From the NCBI GenBank assembly GCA_001898505.1, contig MKTZ01000001.1, positions 124,001 to 188,000 of the forward strand: 64,000 nt of DNA. The letters run 5' to 3'. This stretch comes from Sphingobacteriales bacterium 50-39. Lineage in GTDB: Bacteria; Bacteroidota; Bacteroidia; Chitinophagales; Chitinophagaceae. Positions 19,135-27,759 of this stretch are shown here, piece after piece. Each line of letters begins with the position of its first letter. Positions within the stretch are counted from its first letter, which is position 1. A program made the translations under genes and the position numbers. Below the pieces are notes generated by a model, which had not been told where the DNA came from, searched no databases, and saw only the letters and a program-made list of their open reading frames with translations.

Positions 19135-19896
19135 ATGGCATACATTGTCGCTCATCTGCCTCTGGGATACAGGCTTTTTGAAGAAATAAATTACCAGTCG
19201 AATACGGAGCTCATGGACGAAATGACTGCTGTCGCGGCTCCAAGTTATAACGGGACCCGCAGCTTGCTGGAGCGGGAATTTGCGCACAATCATTTCGTTT
19301 ACTTTATCCGGAACAAGGGGCAGGAATTAGTTGCCTTCTTCCTGACGAATTTCGATGAAATCGACAATGAGTTGATCAGCTATATGGGCTTGCTGGCCGT
19401 CGATACACGCTATAAAAATTCGTTCCTGTCCGCGCCCCTGGTGTTCCACCATATCCGCAGGTTGAAAGAGAAGGAATTCCTTTTAGGTCGATCCATACAA
19501 ACTTGGGCCACCACGGCATCCCTTACCATCCTAAAACTCTTCTCTTCCTTTTGCCACTATGAGCCGGCGCTGGACGGATCCTTTACAGAAGAAGGCAAGG
19601 CTATCGCCCGGAAGATCGGCCATTATTATAATCTCACTTCCGACCGGCAAAATCCCTTTGTCGTGAGAAAGCTCGCCTACGAAACCCAATATTCCAAAGA
19701 AGAGAATCTTAGAATGGAGCACGTAGCGCGGCCTAAGAGCGTCAATGTCTTTGAGCAATTCGGGATAGATGAGAAGCTAGGCGACCGACTCATTGTAGTC
19801 GTACGCTCCCTGGATGTCCAAAAATTTCTAAAATGGTCACAAAAGCTGAAACTGGATCCTGGCCATATTCAGCCCATCGCTTGCTTTATAGGATAA
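19135..19896 (+). CDS. unknown cytoplasmic protein
   Basis: 253 residues, function not recognised. No signal or membrane helix. The central part (about 45-140: FVYFIRNKGQELVAFFLTNF, ISYMGLLAVDTRYKNSFLSAPLV) resembles the beta strands and pocket of GNAT acetyltransferases, but a clear acetyl-CoA loop (Q/RxxGxG/A) cannot be pointed out, so this is only a suggestion. It stands just upstream of a PAS-LuxR regulator on the same strand (36 bases), so the two may form a unit. Confidence 0.7.
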   Translation: MAYIVAHLPLGYRLFEEINYQSNTELMDEMTAVAAPSYNGTRSLLEREFAHNHFVYFIRNKGQELVAFFLTNFDEIDNELISYMGLLAVDTRYKNSFLSAPLVFHHIRRLKEKEFLLGRSIQTWATTASLTILKLFSSFCHYEPALDGSFTEEGKAIARKIGHYYNLTSDRQNPFVVRKLAYETQYSKEENLRMEHVARPKSVNVFEQFGIDEKLGDRLIVVVRSLDVQKFLKWSQKLKLDPGHIQPIACFIG

Positions 19897-19932
19897 GATT
19901 TGCTACCTTCAGAAACAATCTTTTAACACCTC

Positions 19933-20730
19933 ATGCCCCCTAAAAAGATCATTACCTATACCGGATTATTAACCGACATTTATTACCGGCCCAAAGACAT
20001 CGGCAGCCGGGAAGTGCTACAGTTATTGAGGCAGGCCGAAGCGATACCCCGGCAATTATTACCTTTTAAAGGCATTATTCATTTAATTGATTATACTCAG
20101 CGCAGGCATGTGGCGCTAAGCGGAGAAGCCAAAAATATGATTGGTTTCGATGCCAGAGAAGTCATTGAAAATGGATTGGAATTCGTTATAAGTATCTTTC
20201 ACAAAGATGATTTTAAGATTTATAATGAAAGCATCTTCGGACAAGCCATTGAATTTTTGCGTCGAACACCTCATGAAGACCACAGCCAGTATGTTTTTAC
20301 TTATTCCTATAGGATGAAAAGAGCAGACGGGAAATGGATACAAATTTACCAGCAGGGAAGCTATGTTACGGACCCCAAGACCCGGCTGCCTCTTTATGGC
20401 ATTGCTTTGGTCACGGACATCTCACCACTGAAAAAGGGCAGTTCCATGATCTTTTCCATCGACAAGAAGAAAAATGAAGACAGCCGATTTGACTATGACA
20501 ATATTCTTACCCATAATTATTATCCGGATCCCGAAGAATCGAGACTAACGGGCCGGGAACGAGAAATACTCGGACGCCTTGCTGATGGGCTCAGCAGTAA
20601 ACAAATTGCAGGCAAGTTGCATTTGAGTGAGAATACCATTGTCAATCATAGAAAGAATATTCTAAGAAAAACAAACACAAAGAACGTGGCTGAATTGATC
20701 CGTTATGCCATCAACAATGGAATTATTTAG
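19933..20730 (+). CDS. PAS-LuxR transcriptional regulator
   Basis: 265 residues. An N-terminal region of about 60 residues is followed by a PAS-like sensor (about 55-175; GFDAREVIENGLEFVISIFHKDD, RMKRADGKWIQIYQQGSYV) and a C-terminal LuxR/GerE helix-turn-helix (about 203-262: LTGREREILGRLADGLSSKQIA, LSENTIVNHRKNI). The layout, PAS then LuxR HTH with no receiver, is common among Bacteroidota sensors responding to an unknown ligand. The neighbouring genes give no clear target. Confidence 0.88.
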   Translation: MPPKKIITYTGLLTDIYYRPKDIGSREVLQLLRQAEAIPRQLLPFKGIIHLIDYTQRRHVALSGEAKNMIGFDAREVIENGLEFVISIFHKDDFKIYNESIFGQAIEFLRRTPHEDHSQYVFTYSYRMKRADGKWIQIYQQGSYVTDPKTRLPLYGIALVTDISPLKKGSSMIFSIDKKKNEDSRFDYDNILTHNYYPDPEESRLTGREREILGRLADGLSSKQIAGKLHLSENTIVNHRKNILRKTNTKNVAELIRYAINNGII

Positions 20731-20768
20731 GCGAGTTTATACGCCAGTGGAGTCAAAATAATGCCGGA

Positions 20769-22061
20769 TTACACATCGTGTGACGTGGACTCGTTCTCGT
20801 CCATCTCTAAGCTATTTTCTGGTACGCTCACTTCCCTTATGGCTACGTCTACCGGCTGTATTTCTGGCAGTACATTTCTGGTATAGGCTGATCCCAGCGC
20901 ATGCAACTTCCTTGCCTGTGGTGTAAAACGGCTTTCCAGGGATGCCACGGCATTGTTGAAATGTGTCACGGCAGACTGCAATCCGCCACCGATGTTGCTA
21001 AAATGTTTCAGCAGAACAGTGGTCCGATTATAGAGCTCGATACCTGTCTCTCTTATTTGATCTATGTTTTCCGCTACGCTACGCTGCTGCCATACAAATC
21101 CTACCGTCCGGAGCAGCGTTATCAGTGTGGTGGGAGTTGCCACTATGATGTTGTGACGGATGCCTTCTTCGATCAGCGTAGGATCGACCTGGAGTGCGGC
21201 TGCAAAGGAGGATTCAATTTGCATATACAAGATCACATAGTCCGGTGAGCTCGGGAATTGGCTCCAATATCCCTTGGTGCTAAGGTTTTTCAAATGATCT
21301 TTTACGGCTACCGCATGTTGCGTTAAAAACATCTGTCGTTCCGTTTCCTTCTCAGTTTCAAAAGCTTTCATGTAGGCGTCCAGGGGAGTCTTGGAATCGA
21401 CGATGATCGTTTTCTTTTCAGGAAGATTAATGATCATATCAGGTCGAAGCAGGCCTCCTTCTGACTGGACAGTCGCCTGTTCCACAAAATCACAATGCTC
21501 CGTCATCCCTGCATATTCAACTACGCGACGAAGGCCGATCTCCCCATATCTACCCCGTGTACTGCTACTTTTTAATGCACTGATCAGATTTTGCGTTCCT
21601 TTATCCAACTTCTGGGCGCTTACCTGCATGGCTTCCAGCACAGTCTGCATGCTACTGTATGCGCCTTCTCGTTTGATTTCCAATTCGTTGATCTTTGTTT
21701 CCATTTTATCCAGGCTATTCTTTAAAGGGGCTACCAAGCCTTCGATCGCCTTTTCCTTCGTTTCCAATGATCCTTTTGCTTCTATAACTTTTTCATTTAG
21801 CCTGGACTCGGCCAGGGAAACAAATGCATGATTATTCTTTTGCAAAGCATCCGCTGCAAGCGATCCAAATGCTTCGCGCATTTCCTTCTCCGAATTTGCA
21901 TAAAATGCGCTTTGTTCATCAAGTCGCCGTTGAAGCCCGTCGAGGTTACCTTGGGCGAGGGCTAGCTTGGCTGTCCAACGAGCTTTGACGATCTGCCAGG
22001 CAAAAAGGGCGCCTAGAAGAAAAGCTACTACAGTAATCAGGATCATCTCAAACGTGCTCAT
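20769..22061 (-). CDS. rmuC: DNA recombination protein RmuC
   Basis: 430 residues. One N-terminal membrane helix (MILITVVAFLLGALFAWQI), a long coiled coil (about 30-170), then the RmuC nuclease-like domain (about 190-400) with RGRYGEIGLRRVVEYAGM, DMIINLPEKKTIIVDSKTPLDAY and LNKGYWSQF-like residues near VKDHLKNLSTKGYW. RmuC limits inversion at short inverted repeats and belongs to the restriction-endonuclease-like superfamily; DSK in VDSKTPL is part of the predicted active site. The acidic tail (MDENESTSHDV) is variable in the family. Confidence 0.93.
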   Translation of the reverse strand: MSTFEMILITVVAFLLGALFAWQIVKARWTAKLALAQGNLDGLQRRLDEQSAFYANSEKEMREAFGSLAADALQKNNHAFVSLAESRLNEKVIEAKGSLETKEKAIEGLVAPLKNSLDKMETKINELEIKREGAYSSMQTVLEAMQVSAQKLDKGTQNLISALKSSSTRGRYGEIGLRRVVEYAGMTEHCDFVEQATVQSEGGLLRPDMIINLPEKKTIIVDSKTPLDAYMKAFETEKETERQMFLTQHAVAVKDHLKNLSTKGYWSQFPSSPDYVILYMQIESSFAAALQVDPTLIEEGIRHNIIVATPTTLITLLRTVGFVWQQRSVAENIDQIRETGIELYNRTTVLLKHFSNIGGGLQSAVTHFNNAVASLESRFTPQARKLHALGSAYTRNVLPEIQPVDVAIREVSVPENSLEMDENESTSHDV

Positions 22062-22067
22062 AATCGT

Positions 22068-22277
22068 CTATATCAAGATCAGAAAATAAATCACTCCCCA
22101 TATCAACGTGAAGATCGAGCCAAGGACCAATTCAAACCGGTGTTTTTTTGCATCCCTTGCTATGAGTAGCCTATACAGAGCGTAGAGGATAAAGGGACAA
22201 TCCCGATAGGAAGGAGCATCATGTTTAAGCGATTTTATACGCCTTATAAAGGTACAATAAAAAATTTGTGCTGCCAT
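22068..22277 (-). CDS. possible small membrane protein
   Basis: 69 residues from an ATG at 22277, within a longer open frame. The C-terminal 25 residues form a clear hydrophobic helix (LGSIFTLIWGVIYFLILI) preceded by a basic segment (IARDAKKHRFE). It begins eleven bases after the Gly/His-rich secreted protein and ends just before rmuC (7 bases), so it could be co-transcribed with rmuC. No family recognised; a small annotated gene here is plausible, not certain. Confidence 0.4.
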   Translation of the reverse strand: MAAQIFYCTFIRRIKSLKHDAPSYRDCPFILYALYRLLIARDAKKHRFELVLGSIFTLIWGVIYFLILI

Positions 22278-22287
22278 CCGCTTGGGG

Positions 22288-22494
22288 TTAATGCCTTCTG
22301 CTACTCTTGTGAGTACCGTATCTGTTATAACTACTGGCATTCCGGTAATGACCACCACGGTGCGAAGACCCCGAACCTCCGGCATAGTGACCTCCATGGC
22401 TGGTGGTATGATGTCCCCCACCATAGTGTCTGCGTTGTGCCTGACTGACAAGAGCTATTGAGATCAGAAAGATAAGGAAAAGGATTTTTTTCAT
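22288..22494 (-). CDS. small secreted Gly/His/Ser-rich protein
   Basis: 68 residues: a signal peptide (MKKILFLIFLISIALVSQAQ) and a mature part made of Gly, His, Ser, Tyr and Arg (RRHYGGGHHTTSHGGHY...). This composition could bind metal ions or be disordered. Such short secreted His/Gly-rich proteins are frequent in Chitinophagaceae with no known function. Confidence 0.65.
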   Translation of the reverse strand: MKKILFLIFLISIALVSQAQRRHYGGGHHTTSHGGHYAGGSGSSHRGGHYRNASSYNRYGTHKSSRRH

Positions 22495-22798
22495 AATTGT
22501 TAGATTTTATAGCCACAATATAATCATTGAGGGTTTTTGCTGCAACCGTTAAAACACCTGATTGTATAACTCTTTGTAAATCAAGTGGTATAATCGTGGC
22601 GGACTTTTTGGGGAGCTTTTCCAATCAGGACGAAGCAGAAAGATCTACCTGCCAGGCAGATTGTCCATTTATTACCGTGAAATTTCCTTAGTCACGCTGA
22701 CCGCCGGAACCCGAAAATCCAGCTATTAATGTAACTCCCGCCTGTAGCCGCAATACAATGAGAAAATCCTCGTTTTATTGCCAACCCAACCCCTGACC
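22495..22798. other. intergenic region, no gene seen
   Basis: About 300 bases between two divergent secreted-protein genes. No open frame with coding character and no clear RNA structure. Promoters for both flanking genes should lie here, but I cannot point to a convincing -33/-7 pair. Confidence 0.5.
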
Positions 22799-23194
22799 AT
22801 GAAATATTGGACCCTCCTGCTGTTTTCCTTCCTTACGATCTCCTCCTCTGCCCAGGTCATCAAAATGAGATGTACCCGGACCGTCTTGTCTCACTGGGAA
22901 TCCGACCATTATGAACGGGTGGACGAGCACGAGACCAATTTTCTGGTAGTCGTCGATCATAAGAACGGTAGGATCACCATATACGCTAATGAAGAGACCA
23001 GCTATGACATTGTAAAGGTCGACAGGCAATGGGTGGACGAAAGGGGAGTGGCCTGGATAAATTTCCAGGCCGTTGATGAGGACGGGAAAAAAAGGACCGT
23101 TTCATTCGCCGCCAACAGTACAGAAAATGTCTATTCGCTGGGCATCGCAAAAGGAGAGTACATGCTTTTGTATCAGATGAAAAGAGACGAATAA
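22799..23194 (+). CDS. secreted unknown protein
   Basis: 131 residues from ATG 22799 (the frame opens earlier, but this start gives a signal peptide: MKYWTLLLFSFLTISSSAQ). The mature part is rich in beta strands and ends in YMLLYQMKRDE. It reads like a single small beta domain (RITIYANEETSYDIVKV). No family recognised. Confidence 0.7.
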   Translation: MKYWTLLLFSFLTISSSAQVIKMRCTRTVLSHWESDHYERVDEHETNFLVVVDHKNGRITIYANEETSYDIVKVDRQWVDERGVAWINFQAVDEDGKKRTVSFAANSTENVYSLGIAKGEYMLLYQMKRDE

Positions 23195-23395
23195 AAGACA
23201 TATAGCGCATTGGCTATTTTCCTCCATCAGTACCTTTTGAAGGCCTGGGACTGCCGATTTTCATGAGACCAAGATAGAACATTGTTCGTTCAGTCGCAAA
23301 GGGATGGGGATCACCGAGGTATCGGCGTGCGCAGGGAGCTGGGCGGTGACGGGCGAGTTGAACACGGCATCCCGGAAAATGGTTTATATTTGAAC

Positions 23396-24001
23396 ATGAA
23401 CAGATTAATGCTGCTTTTCTTGTTTGTCCTGGGCGTCCTGAGCGGTTCTGCGCAGAAAATAGATGCCAGGGGATATATGGATTCGATAAAAGCTTTCCGG
23501 GCTGACTACATTCAAACCCATGAACTGCTGACCAGTGCGGAGCAAAAGGCCTTATTGCGATTTTATCCGTTAGACCCGAAGTACCGAGTGGTAGCACACT
23601 TTGAAAAATTTACCGACAGCCCTTGGTTTCCGATGGCGACATCGGGAAAAACACCTCAGATCCAGCGTAAATATGGCCGCTTAACCTTTTCGATGCATGA
23701 TACGGTTGTACACCTTACGATCTACCAATCGCAGGCATTGATGCAAAAAGCAGCTACACACGACTATCTTTTCATTCCCTTCACCGATGCGACCAGCGGT
23801 ATCGACAGTTATGGCGGTGGTCGGTACATCGACTGCGCGGTTAACGATATCCGGAGCGGCATCATGGTGCTAGATTTCAATAAAGCGTATAACCCCTATT
23901 GTGCTTACGCGACTGGATACAATTGCCCGATTCCCCCGCGCGAAAATGATCTGTCTGTGGCGATCCAGGCGGGAGAGAAAAATTATGGGAAGCTACATTG
24001 A
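23396..24001 (+). CDS. DUF1684 family secreted protein
   Basis: 201 residues from the ATG at 23396 (the frame is open 114 bases earlier, but this start gives the signal peptide MNRLMLLFLFVLGVLSGSAQ). It has the DUF1684 features: YIQTHELL near the start, DATSGIDSYGGGRYIDC, LDFNKAYNPYCAY and the end motif CPIPPRENDLSVAIQAGEK. DUF1684 proteins are secreted or lipid-linked and of unknown role. Intact, unlike the sequence immediately after it. Confidence 0.88.
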   Translation: MNRLMLLFLFVLGVLSGSAQKIDARGYMDSIKAFRADYIQTHELLTSAEQKALLRFYPLDPKYRVVAHFEKFTDSPWFPMATSGKTPQIQRKYGRLTFSMHDTVVHLTIYQSQALMQKAATHDYLFIPFTDATSGIDSYGGGRYIDCAVNDIRSGIMVLDFNKAYNPYCAYATGYNCPIPPRENDLSVAIQAGEKNYGKLH

Positions 24002-24031
24002 CGAAGGCCGGACCCGTCCTGCACCAAAATG

Positions 24032-24205
24032 CCGGGCGCGTGCTTTTTTAGGGATTATGTCCCGGGCGCCGAAGCGTATGAACATGTCCGTGATAAAGAG
24101 ATCCAATCTTTAAGAAAGAATATGGAAAGATTTGTAACCAGCATGGAAGAGATCGGCATCCCCTTCTCTATACATGACAATACCGAGCCATGGAGTAAAG
24201 AACAC
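24032..24205 (+). pseudogene. fragment of an unrecognised gene
   Basis: An open frame with protein-like composition (FFRDYVPGAEAYEHVRDKEI, MERFVTSMEEIGIPFSIHDN) starts just after the DUF1684 stop and lies opposite the end of the lipocalin-like gene. The last residues before the stop at 24241 correspond to DNA that belongs to the lipocalin gene. It is therefore probably a cut-off piece of another gene, joined at about 24205. The family is not recognised. Confidence 0.4.
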
Positions 24206-24550
24206 CCTTGGTTGTGTCTGTCCGGTCCAGTTTGGAAATAGTGAAACGGACATGGAATGCGTCATCGTTTGTTTTTCTTCATCCACCTGGAAAGGGCCCG
24301 AATAGGCGATATAGGTCGAAGCCTCTTGTTTGTATTCCGCATCCGTTCCATCAAACCAGTCCCCAGATTCAAAGTTTTTTCGATTCTGCTGCATCAATTG
24401 CGCGGACATATATCCATCCGGTGTGTACATTATAATGCCCATTGGTTTGTCACTCAACGGGTGGAACGGAGCAGACCCATCGACAGGCCTTTCTTCATAG
24501 GATTCCAATTTCCATGCACCGATCAACTGATCCCGTAGTGTTATTGACAT
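24110..24550 (-). CDS. lipocalin-like domain protein, C-terminus replaced
   Basis: 146 residues. The first 115 match the lipocalin-like type (PF13924-like) with LIGAWKLESYEERPVDGSAP, MGIIMYTPDGYMSAQLM, ASTYIAYSGPFQVDEEKQ and VSLFPNWTGQTQPR. The family normally goes on for about 30 residues with a DGDxLxLST strand; here it is replaced by an unrelated tail (VFFTPWLGIVMYREG...) read antisense to another gene piece. The domain therefore lacks its last strands. It follows the SDR gene on the same strand (29 bases). Confidence 0.7.
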   Translation of the reverse strand: MSITLRDQLIGAWKLESYEERPVDGSAPFHPLSDKPMGIIMYTPDGYMSAQLMQQNRKNFESGDWFDGTDAEYKQEASTYIAYSGPFQVDEEKQTMTHSMSVSLFPNWTGQTQPRVFFTPWLGIVMYREGDADLFHAGYKSFHILS

Positions 24551-24579
24551 AGCTTGTCATTTAAATGGTTGAGAGCGGT

Positions 24580-25341
24580 TTAAGAGGCTTTTTGGGTATC
24601 TCCGTCAATTGGAATGATCTGTCCTGAGATCGATTTGGCGCTGTTCGATGCCAGGAACACAGCCAGTGCTGCTATATCTTCGGGGTCCACAAATGATTTA
24701 ATGGATTGGATCGATAACGCGTTCCGCCGTTCGGCCTCGACGGTAGTGTGGTGCGCTTCTGCTCCGCCTTTCAACACGTTTTCTATTCTGGCGCCGGCCA
24801 CCGCTCCGGGCAGGATCGCATTTGCACGAATGCCATATTTGCCCAGTTCTATGGAAAGTGTTTTGGTGAAGCCGACAATGCCCCATTTTGCTGTTGAATA
24901 AGGACTCCTGTTCTCATATCCAAATCGTCCGGCGACGGAAGACATGTTAATGATCACGCCAGCGGAAGATTTCTTTAAATAGGGGATCGCCATCCGGGTC
25001 GTGTTAAACGTGCCATTGATGTCCACCTGGATGACTTTTTCCCATTCATCTGGCTTAATTTCTTCCACTGGTGCCGTGGGGCCCGAAATGCCTGCGTTAT
25101 TAACAAGCACGTCCAATCCTCCCATTGTGTCAGCACAATACGTAACCATTGCCTCAATGTCACTTCGCTTGGAAATATCACATACATTAATGACGATGTC
25201 GGGTACTTGCTTTTTAAGCGCGGTTAATCCCTTTTCATCTATATCGCAAACAGACACTTTTGCGTCTGTCGCAGAGAAAGATTTCACAATTTCCAGACCG
25301 ATGCCCGAGGCGCCGGCTGTAACCAGGACTTTTTGGTTCAT
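24580..25341 (-). CDS. short-chain dehydrogenase/reductase
   Basis: 253 residues, classical SDR. NAD(P) loop TAGASGIGLEI (the Gly-rich motif with Ala in place of the first Gly), acidic residue CDID at about 35 suggesting NAD preference, NNAG at about 87-90, catalytic Ser in NMSSVAGR, YxxxK as YSTAK (about 153-157), and IIPIDGD near the C-terminus. Oxidises or reduces an unknown alcohol or ketone. It lies just upstream of the lipocalin-like gene and downstream of the NDH-2 remnant. Confidence 0.9.
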   Translation of the reverse strand: MNQKVLVTAGASGIGLEIVKSFSATDAKVSVCDIDEKGLTALKKQVPDIVINVCDISKRSDIEAMVTYCADTMGGLDVLVNNAGISGPTAPVEEIKPDEWEKVIQVDINGTFNTTRMAIPYLKKSSAGVIINMSSVAGRFGYENRSPYSTAKWGIVGFTKTLSIELGKYGIRANAILPGAVAGARIENVLKGGAEAHHTTVEAERRNALSIQSIKSFVDPEDIAALAVFLASNSAKSISGQIIPIDGDTQKAS

Positions 25342-25360
25342 AGCTGAAATTTAAAAGAAT

Positions 25361-26000
25361 TCAAATCGGGTTATTGGCATTTCTTTTCTCATTGTCAGGT
25401 TTTAAGATCAATCGTAGTGACTGATCCTTTGTAAAAAATGCAACGGCCCATCGAAACAACGTAGATACCTTATTTTCGACGTTCACCAAGGAGAGCAGAT
25501 GCACCGCCAGCCACATCAGCCAGGCGAGAGATCCGTGAAGATGCATTTCGGGTTTGGGAAGATCTGCGACAGCCTTGCCCCTACCGATGATGGCCATGCT
25601 GCCTCTGTCGTGGTAGATAAACGGCTTTAAAGGCTTTTTGTCGGCCATAGCTTTAAACGTATCGGCCAGGTGTTTTCCCTGCTGAATGGCTACCTGCGCG
25701 AGTTGCGGATGCCCGTTTGGGAAACCGGGATCGGTCGTTTGAAGGCTGGTGTCCCCGATCGCATAGACATCAGTAAGACCTTGAACGGCATTGTGTTCGT
25801 TGACAAATAGCCTTCTGCCCCTGCCATAGCTTTCCTTCGGGATACCCTGGAACACCTTTGACGTCACGCCGGCCGTCCAGATCAGCAATTTGGTGGGGAT
25901 TTTCTCACCATCGGCAAATACTACCGCATCATCCACGTAATCTTTTGCACGCTTGTTTAATTTCACGATCACGTTCATCCGGGTTAATTTTTCCATGGCA
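25361..26000 (-). pseudogene. type II NADH dehydrogenase, N-terminal half missing
   Basis: The last 213 residues of the open frame are a good match to Bacteroidota NDH-2: VIVKLNKRAKDYVDDAVVF, PTKLLIWTAGV, LTDVYAIGDTSLQTTDP (FAD-binding), GHPQLAQVAIQQGKHLADTF and a hydrophobic C-terminal membrane anchor. The N-terminal FAD-binding GxGxxG part (about 200 residues) is absent. Upstream of about 26000 the frame runs antisense through an acyl-CoA dehydrogenase fragment and a different gene, giving a nonsense N-terminus. The open frame runs to 26311 but is not a functional NDH-2. Confidence 0.8.
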
Positions 26001-26002
26001 AA

Positions 26003-26116
26003 GCGGGGTCCGATGCGACAAGCCAGCGGACAACGGCCGAAGACAAAGGAGACCACTATATCCTGAATGGAACGAAGAACTGGATCACCAATGGTAAAAC
26101 GGCCGCCACCAACGGC
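26003..26116 (+). pseudogene. acyl-CoA dehydrogenase fragment (about 38 codons)
   Basis: On the plus strand, [16 protein letters not shown] and [20 protein letters not shown] are in one frame (gcg at 26003, onward). This is the substrate/FAD loop of acyl-CoA dehydrogenases. Nothing upstream or downstream continues the enzyme. It sits between the cut NDH-2 and the gene at 26136, so it is an island left between two breakpoints. Confidence 0.75.
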
Positions 26117-26135
26117 CCGCCATTTCCGGCGGGCT

Positions 26136-26423
26136 TTATTTTGTGCCTGCCACCACCACGAGCGTGCCGTCTTCGGGATGCTCCGCCCAATGCTGAAGGA
26201 GTTCGCTTTCCAACGGTTCGTAAATGTCTCTCTGCTCTTCCCGCGTGGGAAGTTCCCGATTGGGAACAAGCGACAGCCGGCTCGGCTCCGTATAATCGTA
26301 ATGATTATCAACCGTGATTCCCTTTACCTGGACAAACTTGTAGCCCTTCTTCCTGAGCGATTCAAGCATTCCAACTGTCAGAATGCGACTGATCGATCTC
26401 GCGTCCGCAATGGCTTTTCTCAT
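26136..26423 (-). CDS. unknown small protein
   Basis: 95 residues, no signal or membrane segment. [18 protein letters not shown], then a beta-rich part ([18 protein letters not shown]) and a charged C-terminus with [17 protein letters not shown]. Its composition is coding-like and conserved in style, but no family is recognised. It abuts the acyl-CoA dehydrogenase fragment (19 bases) and could itself be cut at its 3' end, although it has a natural-looking stop. Confidence 0.6.
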   Translation of the reverse strand: MRKAIADARSISRILTVGMLESLRKKGYKFVQVKGITVDNHYDYTEPSRLSLVPNRELPTREEQRDIYEPLESELLQHWAEHPEDGTLVVVAGTK

Positions 26424-26574
26424 GGCCGAATATTTGTATCAAAATTACTTTAGGAAGAGATGGGGCAAAACGGCTGTTTAAGTTATTCACCGCCTGATAT
26501 TCCGGGGGCTAAACCCGCTTTCATAAGGGGGAGCCTGGTCGCCAGGCGGCAACGACTACTACCGTATTGTCCTG

Positions 26575-27756
26575 TCATGTGGCCTTAAAGCCCGGCGCCT
26601 TCCTGGTCGAAATCCGGCGCAAGCCAAATATTTCGCCAAGGGCCGCACGTAGAAAGGGGCCTTTCGGAAGCGACCGGATGACCGCCCAATCCTGTGCAGG
26701 GATGCTTTTATTGTCCAGGAAGGCCAGCAGGTCGGGCAAGTCGGTCTTTGTAAATAAAGAAGAAAAGAGCCGTTGCCCGGACAGCTTTTGAGTGACTAGG
26801 ACATTCAGCAGTATCCTGTCGTATAAATGCCACTTCCGGTCAACAGGCTGGCGGGCGGGAACACCGCGCTGAACAAGCGAATCGACAATGGCATCGGAAT
26901 CCTGTTGGATATAATTGAAAGTGTAACCACTGGACGGCTTGGTCAGGCCTGCGGCCGAGCCAATTTGGTATATATGATTATGTTGCTGCGGAAAAACGGC
27001 GGTGGTCATTGGAATGACGCCAAATTCCTTTTCCATGATAACATAATCCCGTATCCCGAGGATCCGGCTGATATACTGCGTAAGCATTGTTGTATATTCC
27101 CGGTCGGGAAGGATATCCCCGGAAAAGAAGGTACATTCCACCAGCGCTTCGGTAGGGGAGAACGGCATCACGTAAAAGAACGATGTTCCCCGCTGCTGGG
27201 GTGTCCGGAAGTCCATGATCGTCGCTTCCCCCGGATCGAATACCGGTCGCAGGCTCCTGATCACCCAACCTTTGAAGTGCTGCAGCAGTCGCCAGGCTGG
27301 CGTATCGGCTGGCTTGCGCGGCGGCATACTATTGAAGATGAGGCCTGCCGTGATCTTCCGGCCGTCGACGACCGCGTAAGTGGACCGGGCGTTGCTTTCC
27401 AGGCTCTCCACAATGCCGGGCCGAAAGCAGACGTTGTCAAGATATTTGATGAAGCCGAAACAGTAGTTGTAAAAGTCGATACCGCGGATCATCTTATAGG
27501 TGTAGGGATCGGTAGTGAGCCGGCGCGATTGTTCATTGTCATGGAACAACAGCTTCGACCACTGGCGATACACAAGCTGTTCAAAATAGCCCTCGCCCTT
27601 TTCCCAAAAGCACCAAGTGCGATCGTTGGTATTTTTAAGGTGCCCGTCGACAAGCAGGATCTTCTTATGGCGCAGCGAAGGTTGCGCCAGGATACGCATC
27701 AGCAAACTCAGGCCGGCACAGCCTGCCCCCGTCAGGCAAAAATCGTAGTCAGGCAT
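26575..27756 (-). CDS. crtY: lycopene beta-cyclase
   Basis: 393 residues, bacterial CrtY-type flavoprotein that closes both ends of lycopene to beta-carotene. N-terminal FAD motif DYDFCLTGAGCAGLSLLMRI, followed by the family residues DRTWCFWEKGEG and GIDFYNYCF. FFYVMPFSPTEALVECTFFS and GSAAGLTKPSSGYTFNYIQ are the mid and C-terminal CrtY signatures. Last gene of the crtB-crtZ-crtY operon, three bases after crtZ. Complete length. Confidence 0.93.
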   Translation of the reverse strand: MPDYDFCLTGAGCAGLSLLMRILAQPSLRHKKILLVDGHLKNTNDRTWCFWEKGEGYFEQLVYRQWSKLLFHDNEQSRRLTTDPYTYKMIRGIDFYNYCFGFIKYLDNVCFRPGIVESLESNARSTYAVVDGRKITAGLIFNSMPPRKPADTPAWRLLQHFKGWVIRSLRPVFDPGEATIMDFRTPQQRGTSFFYVMPFSPTEALVECTFFSGDILPDREYTTMLTQYISRILGIRDYVIMEKEFGVIPMTTAVFPQQHNHIYQIGSAAGLTKPSSGYTFNYIQQDSDAIVDSLVQRGVPARQPVDRKWHLYDRILLNVLVTQKLSGQRLFSSLFTKTDLPDLLAFLDNKSIPAQDWAVIRSLPKGPFLRAALGEIFGLRRISTRKAPGFKAT

Positions 27757-27759
27757 ATA

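Noticed and set aside
23214-23395. Possible coding remnant between the secreted protein and the DUF1684 gene
   Set aside because: Short frames on both strands give no consistent protein and no family; left as unassigned intergenic DNA.
25361-26311. The whole 316-codon frame as one oxidoreductase
   Set aside because: The first about 103 codons are antisense to an acyl-CoA dehydrogenase piece and another gene and have no protein-like character; only the last 213 codons are NDH-2.
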